Below are positions 9,706-19,278 of a DNA stretch of 64,000 bases, one piece after another (position 1 is the stretch's first letter; every line of letters begins with the position of its first letter). A program made the translations under genes and the position numbers. Under the pieces are notes generated by a model. It searched no databases and was not told the DNA's origin. It saw only the letters and a program-made list of their open reading frames with translations. Source of the stretch: an uncultured Lachnospiraceae bacterium (lineage in GTDB: Bacteria; Bacillota; Clostridia; Lachnospirales; Lachnospiraceae); assembly GCA_947588675.1 (NCBI GenBank), contig CANPYY010000001.1, positions 80,289 to 144,288 of the forward strand, given 5' to 3'.

Positions 9706-10803
9706 CTATTTGTAAAAATCCTTTATTTTGTTAATATCAGAGGTCATCGCTTTAAACAACAGGTCCGTAATTGTAATTGCCGCCATTGCCTCAACGACTA
9801 CAACAGCCCGCGGAACTATTACCGGATCGTGTCTTCCTTTAATTTCTATATCTATCTGTTCTCCTGCCTTATTGACGCTTTTTTGTTTTGCCGCAACAGA
9901 TGGCGTAGGTTTAAATGCCGCCCTGAATATAAAATCGCTTCCGTCGCTTATGCCTCCAAGTACACCGCCTGAATGATTTGACAACTTAACAATATTACCG
10001 TCCTTTATGGCAAACTCATCATTATTTTCAGTGCCGCATGACTGCGAAGCCCTGAAACCATCTCCTATCTCCATGCCTTTTACAGCGCCTATCGACATCA
10101 CTGCCTTAGCTATATTGGCGTCCAGCTTATCAAATACAGGCTCTCCTATCCCTGCAGGCAGCCCCTTCACTACACATTCTACAACCCCTCCGGCAGAATT
10201 TTTCTCCTGCGCACATCTTTTCAGATATTCTTCCGCCTTAACCGATGCTTCCTTATCCGGCATATATACGGGACTGTCTTTTACATAATCCATATCTTTA
10301 CCGTCATCAGATATACTTACGGGGCCTATGCTTTTCGTATATGCGTTTACGGTAATCCCAAGCTGTTCAAGAATAAGCATTGCCACTGCGCCGGCAGCAA
10401 CCCTTCCTATGGTTTCCCTTCCTGAGGAACGTCCTCCGCCCCTGTAATCCCTGAAACCGTATTTCATATCAAATGTATAATCAGCATGCCCCGGTCTGTA
10501 ATATGACGCTATTTCAGAATAATCCGCAGACCTGTGATCTTTATTGACTACAAGCATGGATATAGGCATACCTGTCGTTTTTCCCTCAAATATTCCTGAA
10601 AGAATCTTTATTTCATCGTCTTCTTTACGCATGGTCGAATATTTTACAGCTCCGGGTTTCCTTCTATCCATATATTTCTGAATCATTTCTTCACTTATTT
10701 TTACTCCCGCCGGGCATCCGTCTATAACAACACCTACTGCCGTTCCATGTGATTCGCCCCACGTAGTAACCCTGAATATATCGCCTGATACTGAACCTGC
10801 CAT
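9706..10803 (-). CDS. aroC: Chorismate synthase
   Basis: 365 residues, full family length. It converts 5-enolpyruvylshikimate-3-phosphate to chorismate using reduced FMN, the last shikimate step, in the cytoplasm. Signatures: GDIFRVTTWGESHG at the N-terminus, the arginine-rich FRDYRGGGRSSGRET segment (near 120-135), GGVLGGISDGSDF, and the RHDPVIVPRAVVVVEAM block near the C-terminus. An AGGAGG site precedes the ATG. It follows trpS by 20 bases and precedes a small unknown gene, so it is probably cotranscribed with trpS. Confidence 0.97.
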   Translation of the reverse strand: MAGSVSGDIFRVTTWGESHGTAVGVVIDGCPAGVKISEEMIQKYMDRRKPGAVKYSTMRKEDDEIKILSGIFEGKTTGMPISMLVVNKDHRSADYSEIASYYRPGHADYTFDMKYGFRDYRGGGRSSGRETIGRVAAGAVAMLILEQLGITVNAYTKSIGPVSISDDGKDMDYVKDSPVYMPDKEASVKAEEYLKRCAQEKNSAGGVVECVVKGLPAGIGEPVFDKLDANIAKAVMSIGAVKGMEIGDGFRASQSCGTENNDEFAIKDGNIVKLSNHSGGVLGGISDGSDFIFRAAFKPTPSVAAKQKSVNKAGEQIDIEIKGRHDPVIVPRAVVVVEAMAAITITDLLFKAMTSDINKIKDFYK

Positions 10804-10823
10804 ACTAACCTCCTGTACTGTTA

Positions 10824-11831
10824 TTACCTTATCCTGTCAGTAAGACCTACTTTTTTCTTTACCTTACGCAGTGTCTTATTAGAAAAATAAAATGCTTTCT
10901 CATCGTTTGCGCTAATAACCTTATCCAGATACTCTTTATCATTTTTTATTTCTTCAAACCTCTCCTGCATAGGTGAAAGAAGTCCTGCAACCGCTTCTCC
11001 GACGGCAGATTTAAAATCGCCATAGCCGACGCCTGAAAATTCAGCTTCTATTTCCTTCATATCCTTACCTGTAACCGCACTGTATATATCCATAAGATTG
11101 GATATTCCCGGTTTTTCGGTAACATCATAGCGTACCTGCGTATCCGAATCAGTAACTGCCCTCCTGAATTTGCGCCGTATTGTATCCGCATCATCCATAA
11201 GATATATGCTTGCATTTGGGTTTTCATCAGACTTTGACATCTTTTTCTCAGGATTCTGCAGGCTTTTAACTCCCGCCCCTATCTTACCGGTATATGGTTC
11301 AGGTATAGTAAACACATCGCCGTATATCCCGTTAAACCGCTGCGCAATATCCCTGGTTATCTCAAGGTGCTGAAGCTGGTCTTTGCCTACAGGAACCACA
11401 TCCGCCTGATATAACAGAATATCAGCAGCCATAAGCACCGGGTAAGTATATAATCCGGCGTTAATATTATCCGAATGTCTGGAAGCTTTATCTTTAAACT
11501 GTGTCATTCTGTTCAGCTCACCTATATAGGTATAACAGTTAAGTATCCAGCTCAGCTCGGCATGTGTTGATACATGCGACTGAAAATATATACAGTTCTT
11601 TTCCGGGTCAAGTCCCGCTGCAACATAAAGCGCAAACAGATTACGCGCCCGCTGCCTGAACTCTGCCGGATTTTGTCTTACCGTCAGCGAATGTAAATCC
11701 ATTACTCCAAAAAAACAATCATATTCTTCATTAAGCGTCTTCCAGTTTCTTAACGCTCCGAGATAATTTCCAAGCGTAAGATTTCCGGTCGCCTGCATTC
11801 CGCTGTAAAGAATCTTTTTCTTATCTTCCAT
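10824..11831 (-). CDS. trpS: Tryptophan--tRNA ligase
   Basis: 335 residues, typical for bacterial TrpRS. It charges tRNA-Trp in the cytoplasm. The class I motifs are present: the HIGH-equivalent GNLTLGNYLGA (near 17-27) and KMSKSDENPNAS (near 195-206). No T-box leader fits in the 62 bases between it and the upstream small gene. It sits in a run trpS-aroC that joins aromatic biosynthesis with tryptophan use. Confidence 0.97.
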   Translation of the reverse strand: MEDKKKILYSGMQATGNLTLGNYLGALRNWKTLNEEYDCFFGVMDLHSLTVRQNPAEFRQRARNLFALYVAAGLDPEKNCIYFQSHVSTHAELSWILNCYTYIGELNRMTQFKDKASRHSDNINAGLYTYPVLMAADILLYQADVVPVGKDQLQHLEITRDIAQRFNGIYGDVFTIPEPYTGKIGAGVKSLQNPEKKMSKSDENPNASIYLMDDADTIRRKFRRAVTDSDTQVRYDVTEKPGISNLMDIYSAVTGKDMKEIEAEFSGVGYGDFKSAVGEAVAGLLSPMQERFEEIKNDKEYLDKVISANDEKAFYFSNKTLRKVKKKVGLTDRIR

Positions 11832-11893
11832 TTTATTTTCCTCCCTGCGTGTCTTATCCGTGTATTACATTTGTATATACCGGCAGCTATATA

Positions 11894-12163
11894 TTATTTT
11901 TTATTTATAAAATTTCTCATCATTTGAACCCTTGCTTTTTCTTCTGCGCTCATCCCGCTCGTCATTGCTTCTATAAGTATATCTGTTTCTTCCTGTGAAA
12001 AAGACATATTATTCTTTTTCATACCTGACATTGTCGCCATTATAAGGGCTGCCAAATCATTAACCCCTTTTCCTGCGCTGTTTTTCAGAAGTTCCTCAAT
12101 TATCGCCTTTTTACCCGCATCCATATTCAGCCACATCGGATTATTCATCCACGAATTATTCAT
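11894..12163 (-). CDS. Small unknown protein, partner of the 12160-12573 gene
   Basis: 89 residues: Met- and Asn-rich N-terminus (MNNSWMNNPMWLNMD) then a helical body with the segment SQEETDILIEAMTSGMSAEEKARVQMM. No signal or membrane helix. I do not recognise it. It overlaps the upstream 137-residue gene by four bases (ATGA type), so the two products are made together and likely interact. The SAEEKARVQMM and upstream LSPEQRDMFNQM segments are similar in style, which may point to a shared small helical fold. Confidence 0.65.
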   Translation of the reverse strand: MNNSWMNNPMWLNMDAGKKAIIEELLKNSAGKGVNDLAALIMATMSGMKKNNMSFSQEETDILIEAMTSGMSAEEKARVQMMRNFINKK

Positions 12164-12573
12164 ACTGCATCCTCCGAAGCCATACTGTTTATATGATTCA
12201 TCTGATTAAACATATCCCGCTGTTCAGGCGAAAGCTGTGACATAAGGAAATCCATCATTCCGGATTCACTGTTATTTTTATATGTTGATACATAATTTCT
12301 GTATCTTCTGTAAAGATTTTGCGCCCTCACAAAATTAAGTACCATATTTACGGTTTCCTGTTCAGGTTCATTACAGTATTCGCGCACACTCTCCATCATG
12401 CCTTCGATATCTCCGACTGTTTCCATATTACATGCTCTTATTTCTTCTTCCTCATCCTTTTGCATATACAACGCAAGTTCCTGCGCCTGAATAAGTATCT
12501 GCATAGGTTTCCTAAGCCTCGGCGCCGTATATGGCATTGCGGCTTTTAGCATATTTACCTGACGATTCTGCAT
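12160..12573 (-). CDS. Small helical unknown protein
   Basis: 137 residues, predicted mostly helical and cytoplasmic, with the segments LRKPMQILIQAQELALYMQKDEE and LSPEQRDMFNQMN near the C-terminus. I do not recognise the family. Two small linked genes of this kind between trpS and luxS suggest a lineage-specific function; nothing in the sequence states which. The gene overlaps the 89-residue gene downstream by four bases. Confidence 0.65.
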   Translation of the reverse strand: MQNRQVNMLKAAMPYTAPRLRKPMQILIQAQELALYMQKDEEEEIRACNMETVGDIEGMMESVREYCNEPEQETVNMVLNFVRAQNLYRRYRNYVSTYKNNSESGMMDFLMSQLSPEQRDMFNQMNHINSMASEDAV

Positions 12574-12655
12574 ATTAAAACCATCTCATTTATAATAATA
12601 TTTCATATTAATTTATGCAATAGGCTAATTTAAGATTCATGTATTTACAAACAAT

Positions 12656-13135
12656 TTACTGCGGATAATGAAGTCTGTCAGGCGTAATTTTATAAAGCAC
12701 TTCATTAAGATATCTGTCCGCCAGATACTTTGCCATTGTAAGATTCATATCTCTATAATTACCACATTCCTGCGGCCGGGCTCCGGGAACGTCGCCGGTG
12801 TAATCGCGTATAAATTCATACATGCCGGTAACAAGCCCTGTAATATCCTCAGATTCATAATCCCCCGCAAGTATGAGATAAAATCCCGTACGGCAGCCCA
12901 TAGGTCCGAAATATACTATCTTTTTGCCCCATATATCATGATTTCTCAGATATGTCGCGGCAAGATGCTCTATCGTATGGCACTCCGCCGTATTCATTAC
13001 AGGCTCAAAATTCGGTCTTGTCATTCTGATATCAAATGTAGTAAGAACCTCTTTACCCACAGTATCTTTTCTTGACACATATAAACCCGGCAAAAGCCTC
13101 ATGTGGTCAATCGTAAAACTTGCTATAAGTTCCAT
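12656..13135 (-). CDS. luxS: S-ribosylhomocysteine lyase
   Basis: 159 residues, standard LuxS length. It cleaves S-ribosylhomocysteine to homocysteine and DPD, the precursor of autoinducer-2. The metal ligands are visible: HTIEH (His53 and His57) and Cys124 in ARPQECGNYRD; the catalytic Cys81 lies in GPMGCRTGFY. Its start is one base beyond the stop of the O-antigen-ligase-like gene, so the two are cotranscribed, an unusual pairing. No pfs nucleosidase gene is near. Confidence 0.97.
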   Translation of the reverse strand: MELIASFTIDHMRLLPGLYVSRKDTVGKEVLTTFDIRMTRPNFEPVMNTAECHTIEHLAATYLRNHDIWGKKIVYFGPMGCRTGFYLILAGDYESEDITGLVTGMYEFIRDYTGDVPGARPQECGNYRDMNLTMAKYLADRYLNEVLYKITPDRLHYPQ

Positions 13136-13136
13136 T

Positions 13137-14876
13137 TCATGCTTTCTCCCCTTTTTTTATAATATTATTACAGCAATAGCCCGCTGCAAGCATCACCCAG
13201 AACAACGGCGTGGTACACACCGACGCATCGTTTGAAATTCCGCATATCATATATCCTGCAGTTCCTGCAAATACTGCAATACATACAATATTAATTCCCG
13301 AAATATTTTTCATTTCCCTTATTATTTTTATACTGCCGATAAAATATACGGCATAAAGTATAATAATTGCAGCAAGTGACAGCAAACCCGTCTGCACAGC
13401 TATCTGCAAATACATATTGTGCGGTCTTGTCACAACGGAGCCATTATAACCGTTATTTAAAAGCGACAGATAATCATTATTTGGAAATTCATATATAAAA
13501 TTGTCAGGACCGCAGCCGATAAAAATATGACTTTTAATAAGCGGTATCGCAGCAGACCATATATATCCCCTGTGCGATGCAAAATCATCCTTAAACCTTA
13601 ATACATTATCATTCTTTATATTGCTTATATCGTCCGTATATTTACCATAGTAATTGCGGTAGTAATATTTACCCTGCGTATTATCATTTGAAAAAAACAG
13701 TCTTATATCCCCATATATTACATAAAATCCCTTTAAGCCTTCTTCCGAAATCCCGGTTTCAAAATAAAGTCCTTCATACTCGGGCGTATCCTGTTTAAAT
13801 TTGTATATATTTTCCGAATTATCAAGCTCCATCATATCCATATCGGCGTCATATACCTCTATTTCGGCAGACCCAGAACCCATATTGCTTTTTATAGTAA
13901 GATTTTGCCCTCTTATTCGTATATGCGCCCCGTCATCAGCCACATTCATATATTCAAACGGATATATGCTTTTTTCTGACAGATTGTTAACGCACGTAAA
14001 TATTATTACCGCAGCCACAGATATTATCATGCCTGACAAAAGCACAACCCCCGCCATCCTTCTGTATATTATAACACATATAACGGCAACTGCCGCAACT
14101 GATACAATACAGACGCAGGCGGCTGCTTCAGAGCCTGACCCTATAATACATATGATAAGCATTACCGCGGTTACCGCCGATACTATTTTAAACCATACGT
14201 CTTTTACCGCAGCCATTCCTGCCAGACATACCGGAAGCATAAGCACTGCATATACTCCCGCATAATCCGGATTATATAAAGTCATATATACCCTGCCCCC
14301 GCCAAACGAAGACGATATCTGCGAGGGAGAAATACTGCTAAATAATGATATAAGCAGCTTTCCCCCATATGATGTAAAAAAATCCAGACCAATCCACTGC
14401 AGCACTCCTGTAAGCGCCATCACAAAAGCCCCTGAAACCGCTATTCTGACAAAGATAAGTACCGCCTTTTTATCATCGAATATATGGCATGTATAAATAA
14501 ATATTATAACATACGAAACAAGTACCGTAACCGGCTCATGCTGCGCATATCCCCCAAAAAACGCATCTGTACGGCTGTGTGCGCATAATGCCGAAAGAAT
14601 TGATAAAACAGCATACAAAATCAGGCAGAAAAGTACGGTTTTCCCAATACGCACAGGTTTACAAAACCGAAATACCATCATCATAAGCATAATAAATGCG
14701 GTAATTATTATACCATACATTTTATATATAAGGAAAAAATCATATTCCGTACCGTTTTCCGAAAACCATCCGTATCCCGACAGTCCGCAGTCAGTAACCG
14801 TAATCTGCACCAAAAGCGGAATAACACATAATGTTATAATTAATGGAACGTATTTTACCGCCCTTTTTTCATGCAA
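13137..14876 (-). CDS. O-antigen ligase/polymerase-like (Wzy_C) membrane protein
   Basis: 579 residues with about 12 hydrophobic segments. A large extracytoplasmic loop (about 300-450) has few hydrophobic stretches. It is followed by the Wzy_C/O-antigen ligase signature RPHNMYLQIAVQTG (near 490). In Gram-positives such proteins polymerise or transfer cell-surface polysaccharides or teichuronic-type glycans. No glycosyltransferases adjoin it, so the substrate is unknown. It ends one base before luxS. Confidence 0.75.
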   Translation of the reverse strand: MHEKRAVKYVPLIITLCVIPLLVQITVTDCGLSGYGWFSENGTEYDFFLIYKMYGIIITAFIMLMMMVFRFCKPVRIGKTVLFCLILYAVLSILSALCAHSRTDAFFGGYAQHEPVTVLVSYVIIFIYTCHIFDDKKAVLIFVRIAVSGAFVMALTGVLQWIGLDFFTSYGGKLLISLFSSISPSQISSSFGGGRVYMTLYNPDYAGVYAVLMLPVCLAGMAAVKDVWFKIVSAVTAVMLIICIIGSGSEAAACVCIVSVAAVAVICVIIYRRMAGVVLLSGMIISVAAVIIFTCVNNLSEKSIYPFEYMNVADDGAHIRIRGQNLTIKSNMGSGSAEIEVYDADMDMMELDNSENIYKFKQDTPEYEGLYFETGISEEGLKGFYVIYGDIRLFFSNDNTQGKYYYRNYYGKYTDDISNIKNDNVLRFKDDFASHRGYIWSAAIPLIKSHIFIGCGPDNFIYEFPNNDYLSLLNNGYNGSVVTRPHNMYLQIAVQTGLLSLAAIIILYAVYFIGSIKIIREMKNISGINIVCIAVFAGTAGYMICGISNDASVCTTPLFWVMLAAGYCCNNIIKKGEKA

Positions 14877-14969
14877 TATAGTTTTCCTCCTTCCGTCGTA
14901 ATACGCATAATATTATACAGTTACTGTCTTAAAATAACAATACCTTATGTTTTTTACACTATTTACATA

Positions 14970-14998
14970 TTGACAATTTGCCTAAAAATTAGTTTAAT
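14970..14998 (+). promoter_or_regulatory. Promoter of the dehydratase/activase-cysS-sigH gene run
   Basis: Perfect TTGACA (14970-14975), 17-base spacer, TTTAAT (14993-14998), 31 bases ahead of the ATG at 15030. It is the only clear promoter seen before the run of six tightly spaced plus-strand genes. Confidence 0.6.
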
Positions 14999-15029
14999 TA
15001 ATTCAAATGGGTAAAATGAGGGGTACTAT

Positions 15030-16298
15030 ATGGACAACGGTGATAAATACACAAAAGTTGACTTTACCAAAGAAATGAAAAAAGAATACCAGATTCTTGC
15101 TCCGGACATTTTTCCAATGCACATGAAGCTTCTGAAAAGAGTGTTCAACCTTTACGGATATAATCTTACCGTTCTGCACTATCAGGGGAAAAAGGTCATA
15201 GACACGGGACTTAAATATGTACATAACGATATGTGCTATCCTGCAATCTGTTCAATAGGACAGCAGCTATATGCCCTGACATGCGGCGACTTTGACCCGC
15301 ATAAGGTTGCATTGATACAGTTTCAGACCGGCGGCGGATGCCGCGCTTCCAATTATATTAAGCTTCTCAGAAAAGCTTTGAAAAATATGGGAATGGAATA
15401 TGTTCCGGTCATATCATTAAGTTTTTCAGGTATAGAAAAATTCAGCGGTTTTAAACTAACCATACCTATGTTATATAAAGGAATTATGTCGGTAGTCTAC
15501 GGCGATATGCTCATGCTTCTTAAAAATCAGGTGAAACCATATGAAAAAGAAGCCGGAGCCTCTGACAGGCTCGTAGATAAATGGGTAGACATACTTAAAG
15601 ACCAGTTTGAACATAACCGCGGGCTTGGCACACGCGGAATGACACGCAACCTTAACAATATCGTTGCGGATTTCCATAACATACCGCGCAACAATGTAAA
15701 AAAGGTCAGGGTTGGGATAGTCGGCGAGATATATGTCAAGTATTCTCCTTTCGGCAACAATAATCTGGAAGATTTTCTTGCCACGCAGAATTGTGAAGTA
15801 ATGGTTCCGGGCGTACTCGGATTCGTGCAATATACATTCAGCAACAGAATTACAGATTATGAATTGTACGGTGGAAGCCGCGCCGCGCTTTTTGCCGGAA
15901 GATTTCTTGAAAAAATGGCGCGTAAAGTAGAAACCCTGATGATAAACGCCCTGAAGGGATATGACGATTTTACCGTTCCTTCGAGTTTTGAAGAAATCAA
16001 AACTCTTGCGGACAAAGTAATCAACCGCGGGGTCAAAATGGGAGAAGGCTGGCTTTTACCCGCTGAAATGGTAGAACTTATAGAAAAGGGGTATAACAAC
16101 ATAATATGCGCGCAGCCTTTCGGCTGTCTGCCTAACCATATAGTTGGGAAAGGGGTAATAAGAACGTTAAAAGAACTTTATCCTTATTCCAACGTATGCC
16201 CTATAGATTATGACGCCGGCGCTACTGCCGTAAACCAGGAAAACAGAATTAAACTTATGCTTTCCGTTGCACGTGAACAGCTTGCAGACAACAACTAA
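15030..16298 (+). CDS. 2-hydroxyacyl-CoA dehydratase-like protein (COG3581, HgdB-type fold)
   Basis: 422 residues, cytoplasmic. It has the cysteine-bearing segments expected for a [4Fe-4S] site in this superfamily: NDMCYPAICSIGQ, QTGGGCRASNY, AQPFGCLPNHIVGKG, and NVCPIDYDAGATAVNQEN near the C-terminus. The last motif is typical of the dehydratase-like part of the large acyl-CoA dehydratase activase-related proteins of clostridia. Here that part is a separate gene placed before the activase gene, 24 bases upstream. The reaction is unknown; fermentation enzymes, or an ATP-driven radical reaction on another substrate, are both possible. Confidence 0.8.
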   Translation: MDNGDKYTKVDFTKEMKKEYQILAPDIFPMHMKLLKRVFNLYGYNLTVLHYQGKKVIDTGLKYVHNDMCYPAICSIGQQLYALTCGDFDPHKVALIQFQTGGGCRASNYIKLLRKALKNMGMEYVPVISLSFSGIEKFSGFKLTIPMLYKGIMSVVYGDMLMLLKNQVKPYEKEAGASDRLVDKWVDILKDQFEHNRGLGTRGMTRNLNNIVADFHNIPRNNVKKVRVGIVGEIYVKYSPFGNNNLEDFLATQNCEVMVPGVLGFVQYTFSNRITDYELYGGSRAALFAGRFLEKMARKVETLMINALKGYDDFTVPSSFEEIKTLADKVINRGVKMGEGWLLPAEMVELIEKGYNNIICAQPFGCLPNHIVGKGVIRTLKELYPYSNVCPIDYDAGATAVNQENRIKLMLSVAREQLADNN

Positions 16299-16322
16299 AA
16301 TAATCGGTAAAGGAAGTTAACT

Positions 16323-19238
16323 GTGAAAAAGATAGGCCTTGACGTAGGAAGCACAACGATTAAATGCGTTGTACTTGATGAAAACAACGATATATTATAT
16401 GCGACTTATGAAAGACACATGTCACGTATAATAGAAATGACACAATCATTAATAAATAAAATATCGGAAAAGTTCCCTGATGAAGAAATGTCGCTTGTTA
16501 TATCCGGTTCTGCCGGAATGGGCATGGCAAACGGCCTTGGCATTACTTTTGCCCAGGAAGTATACGCCACAAGAACCGCCGTTAATACATATCTTCCGGG
16601 TACTGACACGGTAATAGAACTCGGCGGTGAAGACGCAAAAATACTGTTTCTTTCAAACGGGCTTGAAGTAAGGATGAACGGAAGCTGCGCCGGCGGAACC
16701 GGTGCATTTATAGATCAGATGGCTTCACTTCTGGATATTTCCATAGATGAACTCGATGGTCTTGCGGCACAGCACGATAAGATATATACTATCGCTTCAA
16801 GATGCGGCGTATTTGCCAAAACCGACATACAACCGCTTATAAACCAGGGCGGACGTATTCCCGATATTGCCGCAAGTATTTTGTACGCAGTCGTAAACCA
16901 GACAATCGGAGGACTTGCACAGGGACGTGAAATTTCAGGTAATATAGTATACCTGGGAGGCCCCCTTACATTTATTTCAGAGCTTAGAAAAAGCTTTGAC
17001 GACGTACTTGGCATAAAGGGAGTATGTCCAAAAAATTCCCTTTACTATGTTGCTATCGGAGCAGCATTGTCGCCTGACAACATTTCCTATAACCTTAAAG
17101 AACTTTCCGAGCGTATAAAAGGATATACGGTTACTTCGGGTTATGCAAGCTGCGAGCCGCTGTTTAGTTCCAAAAAAGAATATGCTGAATTTAAAGAACG
17201 CCACAGCCACGATTCCGATAATATACATGAAATAGACGTACCTGCCAAAAATATGTATCTTGGCATAGACGCAGGTTCAACTACAATTAAAGCCGTATTA
17301 TGTGATGAGGACGGCAACTACTTCCACTCAAGCTATCAGCCTAATAACGGAAATCCCGTGCCCCATATAAAAGATTTCCTTACGGAACTCTACAGAAAAT
17401 TTCCTGATATAAATATTGTAGCTTCAGCAGTAACGGGATATGGCGAGGACATAATAAAAAATGCCTTTAAGGTTGATTACGGAATAGTAGAAACAATTGC
17501 GCATTATACCGCCGCCAAAAGATTTCGTCCAGATGTAGACTTTATCATTGATATCGGCGGACAGGATATAAAATGCTTTAAAATACATAACGGCGCCATT
17601 GACAACATCTTTCTTAACGAAGCATGTTCATCGGGATGCGGTTCATTTCTTCAGACTTTTGCAGGTGCGCTCGGTTACAGCATGGAAGAATTTACTTCGC
17701 TTGCAATAACCGCCGACAGGCCTGTGGACCTTGGGTCACGCTGTACCGTTTTTATGAACAGTTCCGTTAAACAGGCGCAAAAGGACGGAACATCCGTTAA
17801 TAACATACTAGCCGGACTTTCAATCAGCGTTGTTAAAAACGCTTTATATAAAGTTATCCGCTGCGCAAACCCGGACAGTCTTGGAAAAAATATAGTAGTA
17901 CAGGGCGGCACCTTTTTAAACGACGCCGTACTCCGCGCATTTGAACAGGAAATAGGACGAAATGTCATAAGACCCCATATCTCAGGAATAATGGGCGCAT
18001 ACGGGGCTGCGCTTTATGCGATGAAACGTTCTAAAAAAGAGGGACACAGCAAAATTCTTACCGCATCAGAACTTTCGGAGTTTACACATGATGTAAAAGC
18101 CATAGTGTGCAGGGGATGTAACAATCACTGCCGCCTTACGGTCAATACATTTGGCGGCCAGAGAAAATTCATTGCAGGAAACAGATGTGAAAAACCGCTT
18201 AATCTTCCTGTAAAAAATGTACATTATGATTTATATGATTATAAAAACGAACTTCTCATGAAGTACCGCACGGGTGAAATAAAGGACGGACGCCCTACTA
18301 TCGGCATTCCAATGGCGCTTAATATGTACGAACTGCTTCCGTTCTGGCACACAATGTTTACAAAGCTTGGATTTAATGTTATTGTATCACCGGTATCTAC
18401 ACGGAAGCTTTTTATAAACGGTCAGCAGACCATACCATCAGATACGGTCTGTTTTCCCGCCAAGCTTGTACACGGACACATCGACGCGCTTCTAAATACT
18501 GACTGCGACGCCATATTCTATCCGTGCATGAGTTACAATGTGGATGAAAAGCTTGGCGATAACCATTACAACTGCCCTGTTGTGGCATATTATCCTGTTG
18601 TAATTAACGCCAATGTAAAAAGCATTAAAAATAAAACTTTTATCAATGACTTTATAGGTATACACAGTAAGAAGAATTTTCCTCCGCATTTTAAGAAAAT
18701 ACTTGACCGTTATGGTTACAGCTTTTCATTAAAACAAATTAAAGCCGCTGCTTCAGCAGCATATAAAGAATATGACGAACATATGGCTTCGCTTGAAAAG
18801 AAAGCGGATGAATACATAGCCATTGCAAAGAGAGATAACCTTCCCGTTGTCGTACTTGCGGGCCGCCCATATCACATCGACCCTGAAGTAAACCACGGCA
18901 TTAACCGTATTATATGCAACCTTGGAGCCGTAGTGCTGACTGAAGACAGTATAAGCCGCAAAGAGCAAAAATTCCAAACCGGCGTACTTAACCAGTGGAC
19001 TTACCACTCAAGACTGTATGCAGCCGCAAAATATATTACAGAGCAAAAGGACGTAAATATGAACCTCGTACAGCTCGTATCCTTCGGATGCGGAGTTGAC
19101 GCCGTTACTTCTGATGAAACCAGGTCCATAATTGAATCTTCCGGTAAAATATACACCCAGATTAAAATTGATGAAGTTACCAATACCGGAGCCGTAAAAA
19201 TAAGGCTGAGAAGCCTGTTTGCATTACTTGACAACTGA
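16323..19238 (+). CDS. Acyl-CoA dehydratase activase-related protein (double BadF/BadG ATPase plus DUF2229)
   Basis: 971 residues from GTG 16323, preceded by AAAGGAAG. Two consecutive ASKHA-type activase domains are visible. The first (about 1-260) has IGLDVGSTTIKCVVLD, GSCAGGTGAFIDQMA and ASRCGVFAKTDIQ. The second (about 312-580) has LGIDAGSTTIKAVLCD, NEACSSGCGSFLQTF and GSRCTVFMNSS. Their paired cysteines match the cluster ligands of HgdC-type activators. A four-Cys segment (VCRGCNNHC with CEKP) and a DUF2229 region (about 660-971) follow. It should use ATP to pass an electron to a dehydratase-like partner, probably the preceding gene product. The natural substrate is not known. Confidence 0.85.
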   Translation: MKKIGLDVGSTTIKCVVLDENNDILYATYERHMSRIIEMTQSLINKISEKFPDEEMSLVISGSAGMGMANGLGITFAQEVYATRTAVNTYLPGTDTVIELGGEDAKILFLSNGLEVRMNGSCAGGTGAFIDQMASLLDISIDELDGLAAQHDKIYTIASRCGVFAKTDIQPLINQGGRIPDIAASILYAVVNQTIGGLAQGREISGNIVYLGGPLTFISELRKSFDDVLGIKGVCPKNSLYYVAIGAALSPDNISYNLKELSERIKGYTVTSGYASCEPLFSSKKEYAEFKERHSHDSDNIHEIDVPAKNMYLGIDAGSTTIKAVLCDEDGNYFHSSYQPNNGNPVPHIKDFLTELYRKFPDINIVASAVTGYGEDIIKNAFKVDYGIVETIAHYTAAKRFRPDVDFIIDIGGQDIKCFKIHNGAIDNIFLNEACSSGCGSFLQTFAGALGYSMEEFTSLAITADRPVDLGSRCTVFMNSSVKQAQKDGTSVNNILAGLSISVVKNALYKVIRCANPDSLGKNIVVQGGTFLNDAVLRAFEQEIGRNVIRPHISGIMGAYGAALYAMKRSKKEGHSKILTASELSEFTHDVKAIVCRGCNNHCRLTVNTFGGQRKFIAGNRCEKPLNLPVKNVHYDLYDYKNELLMKYRTGEIKDGRPTIGIPMALNMYELLPFWHTMFTKLGFNVIVSPVSTRKLFINGQQTIPSDTVCFPAKLVHGHIDALLNTDCDAIFYPCMSYNVDEKLGDNHYNCPVVAYYPVVINANVKSIKNKTFINDFIGIHSKKNFPPHFKKILDRYGYSFSLKQIKAAASAAYKEYDEHMASLEKKADEYIAIAKRDNLPVVVLAGRPYHIDPEVNHGINRIICNLGAVVLTEDSISRKEQKFQTGVLNQWTYHSRLYAAAKYITEQKDVNMNLVQLVSFGCGVDAVTSDETRSIIESSGKIYTQIKIDEVTNTGAVKIRLRSLFALLDN

Positions 19239-19278
19239 TAACCGTTAACTTTATATTTGTATCAAAAGGAGTATATAT

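Noticed and set aside
11832..11893. T-box leader before trpS
   Set aside because: The 62-base gap is too short for a T-box and no specifier or anti-terminator elements are seen.
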